64,000 bases of DNA from Struthio camelus (lineage: Eukaryota > Chordata > Aves > Struthioniformes > Struthionidae). Below, in pieces: positions 11,301-25,800 of the stretch. Where the stretch lies: positions 7,581,214-7,645,213 of the forward strand of contig NC_090964.1 in the NCBI RefSeq assembly GCF_040807025.1, in the 5' to 3' direction. The translations under genes and the position numbers were made by a program. Position 1 is the first letter of the stretch, and every line of letters starts with the position of its first letter. The notes beneath the pieces were generated by a model. The model did not search any database, was not told the origin of the DNA, and saw nothing but the letters and a program-made list of their open reading frames with translations.

Positions 11301-14300
11301 TGCCATTTTCAGAAGTAAAATATTCTGACTGAAAGCTTAAAATGGCAGAAAGGAAGAAGGGGAAATTCAAAAAGGGTGGGAAAAGTCAAGAACTGGAGAA
11401 AGTCACTGTACCGCATGTTTGTAAAACTAGTTTGGCTACAAAGAGAAGTCTTGTCAAATAAAAGTAAATTAGGACTTTGTCTTTCACAACTTACTGCTAA
11501 CATTTTGGACCAATGCCTCTACACTTTCCCTTAAGAAATCACCAAGACTATACACGTGCCTCTCTCTCAAATACACCTACTATAATACACCTATTAAGGC
11601 CAAAGCAACAGAGTGAAAACTTCTGTCAACAGGAGGAGATATACATTTCAGGTGTCTGATGGCAGAAGAACCTGAAGTAGCCCTCCACAGCTAACTGATT
11701 TAAGCACAAGTATTTCAACACACGTGACTAAAAATTTGAAGAGGAAGGTGACCAACTCGCAGTGAAAACCCCACAAGTCTTACTCTGCATCTTTCCCAAG
11801 GAAACCTCTCAAAACGTACTGCCACTCTCGGGCTAGTTTACTGGAGATCACTAGAAGCCCTCCTTCCCCTCCTCAGATGAAGCCATGCAGCTTCTGGCAA
11901 CAGAAGATGAGCATTCGTAGCATGTCACTGGAATCTTATGACTGCTCTGTTGAGGCATACTAATAATTCTTGCATCATATTATTGTTCCAAAGGATTAAA
12001 AATCTACACGTTCCCATAAAGGAAGACTTTGATCTAGGCAATATAAAACCCAGGATCTGCCGCTATAAACAGGTTTGCTTTTTTGTACGCTTACAACTCA
12101 AGCACTCCGGTAATTAGGGGTCAGTGCCATTCATCAGATGAATAGTAACAGCATTTACAGCACAGCAAATTTTTCATCCTGCAGAACTGTATCAAATTGG
12201 TCAGAAGCAGTTATCACCACTAGCTGGTCCCATAATAGAAGAGGAAGTCAGGCTAAATAGCGCTATTTTATACTGTACACGTGATCCTCAGGAGTTGTTC
12301 AGAATATCTGTCCATGCCATTAAAACTGCAAGGAAAGACTGTTTTATGTATTACAAAAGTGACTTGAAGACTTTTTTCTTAATAGGACAGCTTCTTGAGG
12401 GCTTTCCCTTGAAGTTACTTTATGTAACAACAATACTGTCTAAGCAGACTATTATATTCTGCCCTAACTTTGAAAGGACAAATAGGAGGAGGGGAAAAAA
12501 ATCGCAGAAAAGACCAACACACAAGACTATGAAACAATAGGCCCCAAGTAACCTACCTTCATTAGCCTCTGGTCTAGAATTTTTGATAAATGCAGAAAAT
12601 TTGGCAAATATATCCATTCCAGCAGTGTTAGATTCTGGATGCTTTGGTGAAAGCTTTAGGTACCTAAAAAGTAGAAAGGATTAGATCTATAGTACATTCA
12701 ACAGAATAATGATCATCACATATTCATTAGCATGAAATACCTATAGAAAAAAAAAAAAAAGCTCATTTACCAATTTATTCATTTTCAGATTAATTTGGAA
12801 GATTTACTCCTTACATGTAGTATCAGACATTCTCACTGAGTTAAAGATTCAAGTGCAACACTTTGAAAATCACTTTTCAGAGGAATAACAAAGCACATTT
12901 CTTCTTTCTAAATCAGGCATATACTCCAAGCACAGTCTTTGAAACAGTCCATGGCTGGAGCAGCAAGCTACCTCACTGTAGCGCAGAGTGCTGCCAAAGG
13001 ACCGAACACAGTCCCATATACAATAATACAGTTCGGGATCGAACAGACAGCTGTCTAATACTCTTGTCCATTTACTTCTCTGTTCACAGGAGAGTTTTTT
13101 TTGTTTAAATTAAAATCTAGCGGCCCTAGAAGACCACGGACCCCAAATTCTGTAATGAAAAAGACAAAAGTCTTGTCATGCCAAAAAGATTAAAAACAGT
13201 TCAGTTTCCTGGAGGCAGTGCTTGCATTTTACCCTTGCCTGCCAGTTGAGGGAGAAGGAAGCCAAGAGTTCGGAAAACACTTGAACACATCCCACACTTG
13301 CGCTGCATGGTCTAATTATAATCAAACACTGTTCAGGATTTCCCATCACAATTTCCAAAACACTAAAGATGCAATCTCCAGGGCACATCTTTACGTCTCG
13401 TATAAAAGAGCCGTATTTTCAAAAAATTACTTCCAATTTGCGTTGAGTAATCATCAGTTTTGTACAATTAGCAATGGTCCATCTGCTTATAGAGAGCTAC
13501 ACAGGAATACTGGGAAAAATTTAACATGAAACATGAAGTGCAGGGATATTTCTGAGAGAACAAGAAAACAGCCAGTTCTTGAACACTGAAATATCACCTT
13601 ACTTCTAGGAAAATGGCTACCAATACAACTCTCATAAGGACACGGCAAATCTCCTTAAAATAGATTTCCACAGTGGTTTATTACTGAGTCAGGACTAAGT
13701 TTTGCATAGCAGACGCATCTTCAGTTACATTATTTGGACACATCATCTAAGGTGGCCTGCCCCAGTTATCAGAAGTGAAGGTAATGTAGTCTGAAAAATG
13801 CAGGTATAGGAAGGGTGACAGAAGTCTAAGAAGGGTGACAAGAGTCTAGGAAGGACAATTTTTAAAATAATTTTTAAAGAAAATATTTTTTAATATACAA
13901 ATAGGGGAGCTGGAGGAACGAAAGGAATGACAAACCAGAGTTCCAAGCTATTAAAGTCCAAATTTCAGTTTACTAACACTGAAGAACTTTAATTAATACA
14001 GAAAACCTCCCTCAGAACAATCCATCTAATCTAAGGTAATCAAATGATACTGTTAACAAATAACCAAATTATCATTTTAACACTTACTTGGGTGGACACA
14101 AAACTTCTTCCAGGAACTCTTCAATCTTATTCACATCTGTTCTCACTTCACCATTGTAAGTTATAAAGGGTGGATGAGTGCCTGGAGCCAAATTTTGAAG
14201 GTCTGCTGGTTTTCTACAGTGAAATACAAATCAATACAAAAGTAAGCATAGGACCATCCATGACCCTAGCTTTTAATGCGATGATCACATAAGCACTGCC

Positions 14301-16812
14301 TGAGGTTTGTCTCTTCATGGTATTTCATATAAACAGAAATTCAACACCTTAAGGTTTAAAAAGGTATCACCAGTCTTCTGAAAAAGAGTTTAAGACTTGA
14401 TTAGCATTTTGAATATTTCTTTGATAACAGTTAAAAGTCTTTAAAAACAACTGCTTCCTCCTCCCTTCTGGTTTTATCTCAACTTAACAATAGGATGTTG
14501 ACAGTGTGTTAGTGTGTGTGTGTGTGGGGGGAAGTATATATACCACCCTCCTTTATGCATACACTCTTTCTCTCAAGGTCTACAGTACAGAGTTTATCAA
14601 TAGCACAATCTGAGATCAATGATAATCCTACCCCCTCACACAGAGTTTCTCTTGAAATAAGAGAGTCAGAGTACATTTATATAAACTATTTATTATGTGC
14701 ACACACGCTCTGGTTCTAGGCAAGGTGACAGATATTTAAACATCACACTGAAAAATCAAGATGGAAGTAAATAAACTTTTCACAGATTTGGGCAAGGGGA
14801 GGAAAATCTTGACATTACCATGACTAGACACAAGAGAAACATGGAATCAAGCTTAAAATACTCAAACATTTCTAAATCATAAGTCAGTTTCGATGACACC
14901 TCTCGCTTTTGTGAGATTCACTCCAGCTCCTTTTATACTAATCCTTATCAACCTAAGCCAGTCTATTTTATAAACAATTGGCTTCTCTTTCCTCTAGCTG
15001 GGCCTTGATGCTACAGTGACAATGAAAGACACTGCAGGCATTTGTCTAAAACCTGGCACATCAGCTGCACATACACATGTACCTACTCATTCCCCCCAAG
15101 ATGTCAGCTTACTCCCTTCAGTGTAAAGCTCTCATATCTGTTTCCATCAGTAGGATCAGACAAAAAGTTGAAGTTAATCCAATAATGGGAAGTCGTTTTA
15201 TTACAAGCTATAAAATCCAAAGCATCACCTAAAAAGCGGTAGCCAATTTTTCCCTGGTAAACCATCATGATACTAGTTACTCTCATGCTAGTACAACTGT
15301 CTCACTTCAAGCAGAAATAAAATTACAGTACCGCTTGGCACTTTCAGGAGCAGCACTTAAAAGTCTCCCTGTGATGAAGCTACTGACTACAGCACAGAAC
15401 GACTGCTCAGAAGCACGAACACTGATTTTTCAAAGACCTTTTCCACGTTCTAGAGAACAGCGTGCAATTGCTCATTCCTCAGACAGCCTCGCAGTCATCT
15501 GGCAGCACGTGCGATCCAGATTAGGCACAAGCATACAATTACATTTCTATCAAGTTATCCAGAACATACGCTACAGGATGAATACCACCTTTTGCTAGAG
15601 CTACGAGGAACGAGGAACAACAGATGCTATCTGATTTCATAGGAAGTTTGCCAAGATAAAGTTGCCCCTTTGTTACTGTTTGAACAAATCCAAACGAGAG
15701 AGTAACCCTTGAACTGGTTCTGTGCTTTGCACCATGTAGCCACATTTCTGAGTCAGCACCAGGCATCCTATCACTGGACTTACTTTATAATGGAATTACA
15801 GTTCAAGAAACCCCCCTGACCATACTGGACAGAGAAACTGGACTAGCTGCACGGTCCTCAGGCTAGCATGAAAAAGCAATGTTTTTGGAGAACGCATTCA
15901 AACTCTGTTAACCAAGCACAGTTCTAAGTTTCGTCCAGTGGAAACGTACACTTTCAAGTGCTTACAGAATTACAAACCCCTGGTAGAATTTCATTCCCTG
16001 CTCACAGATGAACCTTTTAAGCTGGGGGGGGGGGGGAGGCGGAGAAGACAACAGCAGCATATCAGTATGTAGCTCCAAAGAGCACCTATGACATATGAAA
16101 TATGTGATGAGTACGTAAAACTAAATGAGAAAGACTTATTTTTGCACTCAGGTACATTAAACACCCTACTTTTAGGCAGGTGACAGAAGGTAGATATTAA
16201 TACTTTTCATAATTTTAACAATTTTCAATCAATTGTTAAGTTTCTTACTTTTAGGATTTAAAGTCTGTCATCAGTCAATGCTTTAAGTAGCTTAACACTT
16301 CATTTAAATACAGCTTTGTAACCCACAACAATTATGGGAAGTCATTGTGGCTCTCTTCCAATTTTGCATGTTGGATAGATAAAATTCTTCAAAAGGAATG
16401 TTATTTTAAAAACAAACACAGGCAAGACATCCGGATTTGCAGTAATGCAGTCAAAGGAAAGACTTGATTTCAGAAACAGACAAGTTTAATGACCTATCGA
16501 AAAAGAGTTTTCCAAAGGATCAGAGCTCTTTTATTAACCCCTTTGGTCACTCCAGTTAGGTCACCCGTATCTTTCAGAAAAAAAGAAGACACCAAAAAAA
16601 AAAAAAAGTAGAGATTAACATCCCATAGCCAAAGCCCAGACATAATACAGGGTTTGACTTCCAGTTTGCCTCTCTTGCCAGTAGATCATAAACAAATCCT
16701 GGCTTACCACATACAAACCACAGTCTTTAGAGCACCCTGAGAGCACTGGAATATCCTTAAAAGGCTAACAGTATCACCTCCCTTAAAGTTCAAGCAAGAA
16801 GGCAATTAAAAA

Positions 16813-16852
<40 letters not shown>

Positions 16853-19800
16853 CCAAGTTTACTTCAGGGATAAAACTGGGCAATTAAAAAAAAACAAAAA
16901 AAAAAACAAACAAAAACCCACCCAAAACAAAACAAAAAATTCTGTAATCAGTCAAAACAATTCCATGAGTTAGTCATGCTTGTAATATACCTGCACCTAT
17001 GTTTACTGTGGTAATTGGTGGTAGGACCACATATTTAAATATCTGACTATCACTAGTTAATTAAACGGGCAAACTGCTTAACGTCAGAGTTAAGCCATAA
17101 ACATTTCATGGCTCTGCCACAGACCAGAAGAGCAATTAGTGTTCAAATAATTTCTTGAAGATCAGACAAAAGCCAGCCCCCAGATGCAATATGCTCTACA
17201 ATGATATATAAATTACATGAATACTGCAACGAGTGTCTGGAGAATAACGTGAAGAAAAAAAGCCAGCAGGAAAAAAAAAAACCGTCTCCAGTCCCCAAGC
17301 TGAAGTAACATTCACCTCTGGGCAATCTTTAATATTTACTAATCCCTTTATTTAATCTTTGTCTTTCAACATAACTGTAAAACCACACAATCAAGATGTT
17401 TAAAATTGTATTTCAAAACTTAACTGAATGCAAGCTGGCCTTGAATGTTGTTACAAGCCTAACAAATGGTTTATGTACTGCAACCCTGCTCTAGCCACCA
17501 GAACAAGTCTAAGCTCTGCACATTGAAATGCTGCTTCTGAGAAGGGAAAGAATAAAGCCTCTGTCTGACTACACAGAAGCAAGAAATGCATTATTTCTTT
17601 GAAAGGGCGGTATGCCCCACTTAGTTTTCCTATGTGCATATTTTTGTGTCCAAAGTTATTAAGGGTAGAATTGAGAACTGCTAAATGTTCTTTTGTTAGC
17701 ACAGTACTATGCTTAATGCAATTATGGAAGGGAAAAACATACAACGTAAAAAGTCAATCAAATCAGATTCAGTTTTTCCTATGTGTCCCAAGTTACTTGC
17801 TTGTGAACTTTTGTACCCATCGATGACCTTTTAAGTCTCAAAAACAGTCAGAACTTGCCTTAGTGTTCTACAGAAGTTACACTGTCTACGAGGCAGAAGC
17901 GTGTTTTGCAAGTAAACCCATAGTTTTTTGGCTAGTAAAATAAATTCTGATGCATAATAAAACATTAGAACCCAGCCTGTCAACGTATGTGCCTTTCCTC
18001 TAACAGGAACAAGAAAAGAGTAATTGGCTTGAATAACGTACTTTAAGACGTCACAAGAAACTCTTACGAGACATTAAGGCAACTTCTAGTACTTATTACC
18101 GTCCTGATAATGCTAATGGAAAAAAGAAATGTTTTGTACAAGATTTTTTTGAATCGTTAGCCGATTTTGACATTCTGCAAGTTACGTTATACCACAACCA
18201 GGTATAGACAACCCAGAACAGAAAAACTAAAGCTTCAGAAATCTAAGAGGAACTAGGTTTATATCAACATCTATTCAAATCTGAATTAACTTTAGTAGTT
18301 GCTCTTTTCCTTTACCAGAGGATTCATTCAGTGGACAGCAAAGAAAATAAAGTTCATTTGATCTTTTCCCATGCAGCTTTTGAATTTTGCACCTATTTTG
18401 TATTCTCCCCTCCCCAAGCTAAAAAAGCAGAGAGGAAGCTTTCTGTTACGGCAAAAAAAAAAAAAAAAAAAAAAAAAGGACAGTTTTAATCATCTGCAAC
18501 CAACTTATGCGGTAAATATTAATTTTTGCATCCCATTCCCCCAGCCAATTAACTCAAAGTTGTCAAAGGATCACAAATAAGGCCAATTCAACAGGAACCT
18601 TTGGCACTTTTATGATATTTCTCTGGCTGGTTCACCAGTACTAACACATCTAAATATCAAATGGTTCCTTCAACCTTTTCCCCATTCCCCCCCCCCACAG
18701 ACAACTGTAATAGGTTAAGTGTGCCATCATTAAAAGTAAAAAGTCGACAACTGCAAACACTACCTAAACACAGGCTCTAAACCATAGGTGGTGCTAAATG
18801 GAAGATATATTTGGTTTGTGTATGCTAGCAGCAATAATTGTATTTGCAGTAAAATCCCATATAGGCTAGAGAAAATCCCTTAAACGCATGCATACTTCAC
18901 AAAGGCTGCTTTCTTCCCCTGTGCTTTTGAGTGGTCTGCCACAGCCATATCATACATGTAAATATATACATTGGTGGCCAGCATTGAAGCAAGCAGCACA
19001 GAATTAGGTAACAGCAGTCAACTGAAAAAAAAAATACTTTTAAGAGTCAAAAGGGATGAGGAGATGAGTTATTTCTTAAAGAGAACAATGAAAAAACAAC
19101 ACACAAGTCCTCTTCAAAAAAAAAGTTACAAGAGGAGGTTAAGTCTAGCAGAGTATAATTTCTTTCTTACACATTTTACTAGCTACCTTCTTTGGAGGAC
19201 ACTGTACATTTCCATTGGCTTTATTTCTGAAAATAAGGTTTGTAAGCACTAGCAGCCTCTCCTCTCTCCAGAGAGTTAAGTGACTAACATTACACCAATG
19301 CTGTGAAAACATTACTTCACACTGAAAACAAATACAAGGGCTCTGCTGAATTTAACATTTCCACTTCTAATAGAGTACACTCAGACTAAGGAAATCAAGT
19401 TTCCTGGATTCATATCTAGCCCTCCTTGCCCTCTGTGGTAGTCACTTCACAGATGGAGAAGTTACAATTCAGGTAACATTTAGCATGATGACATATTTGA
19501 CAAGTGCTATACAAAGGCAGAGTATTTTACATTGTATTTCTGTCCACTTCTACTTCACTCAAATTTATCTCATGGACAGATATTTTCATATTGGTTTTAC
19601 TTATTGCAAAGTAGCATTATCTTAATATCTTTAAGGGTAGACTATACATGATTTGTGATAGTTATCCAATATTCATTGGAGATTTATTCAAAGATTGGTT
19701 GATCCAATATACTCACCCAGCAGTCTTCACTTGTAGGGTCTCAATGTGAAGTTAGTAAGACTTAACATTCAGACATAAGAGACTACATGCCAGTTATCAG

Positions 19801-22800
19801 ATATACAGCAGAAGAGCATCATTTAACAAATTCGAGAGAAATCTGTCAGACAAAGACTCTTCAGTTGCAGACATTTGCAAATAGCCATCAACGAATGCAG
19901 CATTTATGTAAAGGTTGCCTCCAAGTTTTTTGAAATTTCACAAAAAAAAACATGCAAGACCTAGAAACCCCAGAGAAACATTTGTCACACCAAATATTGT
20001 GCTCTTGCTTCCCAGACAAAGCAAGTATTCCTTACCTCTTCAGGTCAACTGTTGTGACACTAAATACCACTCCCTTCAGCCAAAGAATCATGAACAGCCT
20101 CTGAGAAAAGGGACAGTTGCCTATGCTTTCACCATCACTACCAGCCTGCAAAAGAGAACAGATCGTTACTATTAGAAGGTAGCAGTGTGCCATCTGTGCA
20201 CGCTCACAATTACTAGAAGACCTATATTTAAAAACAGATTGAGTAACAAATTATGAGTTTTATTGCCTGTATTCTCCTCACATCACAAACTTTTCCAAAG
20301 ACCTAACAAGTCCACCATCAAGCCTGGTACCATCTTGCAGGAACATTCCTTTACTGTCAAAATCCACCTGAAGCACTTGGGAGTGGATATCTTGAGGATA
20401 TCCCCGTATAATGCACAAAGGCAAGCACCCTCAGAATATGCAAGTACTTTTCATATGCTGGGAAGGTATGCTTGGACTTCTGCATCCATTTTATTTGTTT
20501 CCATCCTTTTTGTTTCCTTGGACCATCCAACTTTTTTTTTTTTTTAAACAGCAGACATAAGGCTTTTATTATAGTGAAATTTATACATTTATAAAGTTGA
20601 GTAACCTATTTGCTTCTCATTTCCTCTAGCAGCTGTTTACAAATTGTATCAAAACTAGACTTCAGATAAGTGTGAAAGATGAGTTATTTTGTTAAGACAA
20701 TCCAACTCCTTTTAGCAGTCAGGAAAGGACAGCTAATAAAATTTGTTTGAGCAGTCACACTTTCAGTGGCAATTTTCGGATGCCATTTGATTTATTTGCT
20801 TTATTCCTTCTTCCACAAAGCCTAGCCAACTAACTGTAGTCATCTGCCAGTTTATTGCTTATATCTATCACTGTGTAGTTCTGCCATGAGTCAACTGGAA
20901 CCAGCAACTATAAATCTTTATTGGTGTTGCAAGGAAAGACATAACCATAAGTACATAGAGACTTAACTGACAATACAGTAATATTCCAAAGCTACTTTTT
21001 ATAGGCAACTTATCAATCAGTGTCTTTGTCCTATCACAACAAAGGTCCATTGCACAACAGTAAGGCACTCCAGGGCACCCAGTGATGGCACGAATCTCAT
21101 GATTGCTCTCTGACAATGAAGTATGTAATGCTTAGTTGGAAAAATTTAGCTTTTAGTGGACAAGTTTTAGACACTCAAAACCTTGAACCTTGTTGCAAAA
21201 TCCCAATTTCTGAATAGAAAACTGATTCAGTAGTTAAAAAACAATTGTAAATGTAAAACTATCTAGACATACACTAAGTTTCACAAACTTTGATAGATTT
21301 TGCTTACTACAGTACTTCCAGGAATAATCTTAATTAATTAGTAAGAGTATCAAAACAGGCTAATTCCTTCATCATTACTATCTCTTGTCCCGTAGGCTGT
21401 TTTAAATTATAGCATAGGATATACTCACCGTACTCCTTGGAGAAAGGACAAAAACACTTGCACTCTTTTAAAGAGGCCTACTCTAAAAGGCTATTTAGAA
21501 GCAGAGCTACACAATTGGAAGGGTTAAGCACAAGGCATGGGTGTTGACTGGTGGCAACCCATCTTTAAAAAAAGAAAAAAGGGGTGGGGAACAGGAGGGG
21601 GAAAAAAAAAAGCAGCTGGCAAACAGTGTTATCACAAGAAAACTAAGCTTTAGGATCAGCACCAACCAGAGAGAGGCTTAGGAACTTGAGCAAAGGAACT
21701 CTTTCCTTCAGTTCTCTGCCAGGTCCCAGCCATGCACTTGTGGGGCAAGGAAGAAGCTTTCTTTACTTTCTACATCAGGAAAACTAAGAAATATCTAACA
21801 GCTCTTTCTTCAGAGGTCTGGAAATTTAAAAAAAGTTTTTCAAGTGCAGTTGTGGTCTTCAATTCAAAAAATATTTTATTTGAAAAGAACGGTCACAACA
21901 CCTTTGCAGATAAGGCTGAGACTCCTTTGCTTGTTCTCTACAAATACAGGACATAAGGACTCAAACCAACTTATCTTGTCTCAGGCTTCTTTTGGTCTCA
22001 TTGCGACAAGTACCTGTCCACTGACACAGAAGATTATCCTTTTGAATTCTTTGATGCATGGAGCACATAGTTATTTTTCTTCAAACCTTCATCAGTTTCA
22101 TTAATGAAGATTTGAAAGAAGAAAAGAAGCTGCATTTTTGCCCAAGTTACAAATTGCCTTCTTTATGTTGGGAAAGTTTTCAGCAGATTAACAATACCAG
22201 ATTGTCTTAGAAGCTGGCATGTGACTTTTTGGTGTCTGGGAAAAATGACATGCACATGGAATCATCACTACTGAGCTACTTCTCAGGGAACACACTGTCA
22301 AAAAATAGCCCAAGCTTCTCACCAGTGCATTCGTGAAACACACTGCAAAGGCACCTATCAAAAGCAGAAATCTGGGTCAAAGTTTGGTTACTCGGGGCAT
22401 TCTGCTTTATACTACCTAAAACTAGAGTTTTCTATTGTGCATATAACAATTTTAAGAATTCTGACAACTACATGGAATTGTTCCTACCTTGGAATATTGA
22501 AAAACTGCAACTGAAAATAAACCAATCTCAAATTCAGGAAGTAATTTTGCTCAACTGTATTACAAATGAAATCTTAGTCCAAAGCAGAGCTGCTCTTAAG
22601 TCATAGAACTGAAGAAGAAATATTTTAAAACTTAAGGCACAAAACACAACAGTTGTTTCCATGAAGGTCAATTTTCCTAGGCCAAAACCAATACTAAACC
22701 CAAAGTGATGCCAATGAAGGCCAAAAAAGGTCAAATGCATTTACGTTGTAATACCACCTTTGACAGTAACTTTTCTTCTTTCCCCAAGCAAGCACAACAC

Positions 22801-25800
22801 TCAAAATAAACAAACAATGAAGGGCATTTGCTTTTACTTAAGCAAGATGAGCTTTTTGGATAATATGAATCAAAAATAAAATAAAACATTACAGCCCATT
22901 AACATGCAGTGATTTGAAGAAAGCCTAATGCACTTCTACAGCTGCAGCTGAATACCTATACTGAGTACAGATTTTTATGTCTGCACTCAAAAGTTTGTCC
23001 CATTTATGCTCCAAAAAGTCCCAAGTTATTCCGAGCACAAACTGAAAGAGGAATGTAGTTAGAACGCCAAGAAACTTTTGGCTTCGGCACTCTTGAGCTG
23101 AAGAATTCTGCTATGTAACTGTTTGCCCGAGAGGTCCGTTTTATATCTTCTTCTATTTGATGCACTGGGAGCTACAGCGCACAGATCCCTTACGAGCGGT
23201 CATTAAGAGAAACACTACACTGGAGATGCAACACATTCTTCTCCTTCAATTACAAACGTGTTTTTTTCAGAGGGAGATGAATTTGGTGGATACTTGAGAG
23301 AGCTGATTATCAGTGGAGAGACTAATTTTCTCCATTGGAATAGGGCTGTGCTGACAGTAAACTATAAGCCTTTACATATTGTAATATTCTGAAATTCTGT
23401 GTGACTAGTCACACAAGCGGCTAATCAAATAACAACTGTTTCTTAAATTCACTGTTAGAAGCCAGAAACTTGGCGTCACCTGATCTTTGAATTCAGGCCA
23501 CAACATTCTAGGCTATCTTCAGTGTTTCACTCCCATCGCCACCGGTTTCATTTCACAGGAGTAAAGAAAATATTAAATGTTGACTTCTTTATACAAATTC
23601 AGTCTAGGTTACTTGTTAATTCAGCAAGATTATTCTCATTCTCTACAGAGGAGCTCTGAACTTTTTTTCAAATTAATTTCCAAAAAAACATACTCCAGAG
23701 ATCTTTAGTACTAAATAATGCGAACCTTCCTACATTTAAGACTATTTTCAGTTATCATCAAATCAAGCTGCTATCATCCATTGAAGGACTTATAGTTAAG
23801 AAGAACTTCACACTACTCTTATGTTCAACTGAATACCAGGTATTACACTTGCATAGTTTTAGGACCAGATAGAAAAAAAAGCACACCACCACCCATAGCA
23901 AGGTAACATGATATTTTTCACTAGTGAGTGAGTATTTTGCTTAAAGATTAAACAGAGCGTTAGCCTTGAAAAGCCTGGCTTCAGTTTACCAGAAGGGAAA
24001 GTACACTGCCAAACAGTGTTTAACTTGACCTAAGACCCATGACCAAGTCATGCCATGCTAGAGATGCTGTCCAGCAGTCCGAAAGGCTAACATCTGCTAT
24101 AGAGAATGTGACAGTGAGAAAAGGTTAAAGACATTCACTTGCCTTAAACAAAACTGTGTTACACTCCAAGTTGGCTACCTTTAAAAAAGGGGGTGGGCGC
24201 AAAAAGGTGACAAAAATGGACCTTACATTAATTGTCAGGTGCGACTTCACGAGAAAGAGCTGGGCATTCAGACACTGCAGCACATACATTACAGTATAAC
24301 ATAAAAAACAAACAGGGCTGCTTTTCAAAAAAATCTAAATAAGAAAATAAGTTCAAATAAGAATGAAAGAGTTACAAAACACTAAAGCAAATAATCAGTA
24401 TGCTCGCTGAGAAGACAACCCGGTTTATCGTAGCCCACAGACTTAAAACTACTGACAACTCCCAGTGCCAAGTAGTTCAGTCCATGCAGGAGTGCCAGCT
24501 ACTTGGAAAAGAAATCTGCTTCTCCCACTGTCTGGGAGGCTGAATTTAGCTGATCCTGCCAATGCGGTAGCGACCTCCTCCCCTTCTCTTCCCCCAAAGC
24601 AGTTACTCCATTCAAATAAGATTATATCCTCCCCCTCATCCACTTTAGAGAAGCATGTCACAAAAATACCTTTTTGCCAAAGATGACTAATGAAGCTATT
24701 TGATTATACCACCAAGAAAGTCCCCACCCACCTAAATCCAGAGTCTGGAAAATTAAAGTCCAACTAATAAACAGATTAGGAAAAAACAAAGGGTATTTTA
24801 AAGCCCTGAATTCAGCAATCCTGAAACATACAGTAGTTCTCACTTAAAAAAAAAAAATCTACTGGGGAAAAATACACGAGAAAAACAGCATGATGCAAGT
24901 TCATTACCTCAAAACAGGCAATAATAATCAATCTTGTGTGTTTCATGAACAGCGATCTCATTCAAAAACTGAGTAAACCAACAATAATCCTATATGGATT
25001 CACATTTTTAGAGGAAATTGTTTAAGGTAAACTAATGAAGTGATTCAATGGAAAAACATACAGCAACTCAAAATCCCAGAGATGAAAGTATACAGAAAGG
25101 AGTGGCTCAATGTTCCACACATGACTACTGAAAACAGTCTGGTAATATCAGTCTAAATCCTTGCAGCGTCAACTCAGACCTTTATCTTGCCAAGCTGGAT
25201 AAACAGAATTCCACGCTGTTTACTGGGCAGGGTTTTCAGATAAGATGTAAAACACCATGTCCATGCAAGGACTGTAACAATATTTGATATAACACCAATC
25301 AAATGCTTCCTCTTTATGGTGCCTTATATCAATTGTTTTCTGCTTCTGTTCAGCCAATAGATGGATAAGCTTCAGGGATGTTATATCTACGCATTTATTT
25401 TGCGAACCAAAATAGATCTTAAAGAGTCCCAAGTGTTAATGAAGCATCATTAAAAAAATGTGAAGGTAAGTTGAAGAATTCTGAAGTAAAAAATGTGATT
25501 TGTACATAACAACCAACGTTATTCTCACACTTTCAGATTTGTTAGTTTGATGGGAGGTTTTTTTTGTTTGTTTGTTTTTGTTTTTTTTAAATGGGAGGAA
25601 CAGGTCATGGAGAATGCTAGAGTCAAACCCTGGATCTTTGATGCTAAGCAAATCTGGTTGAACCAGATTTAATCTGAGGTATGACAAGACAGAAAGGACA
25701 CTTCCACTTGTCAGTTCATCTTTCTGCCCTCTCCAGAACAGCAGATAGCTAATGTCCCAACTTAAAAGTGACAGCTTCTGTTTCAGTGTGGCGTCCTCAT

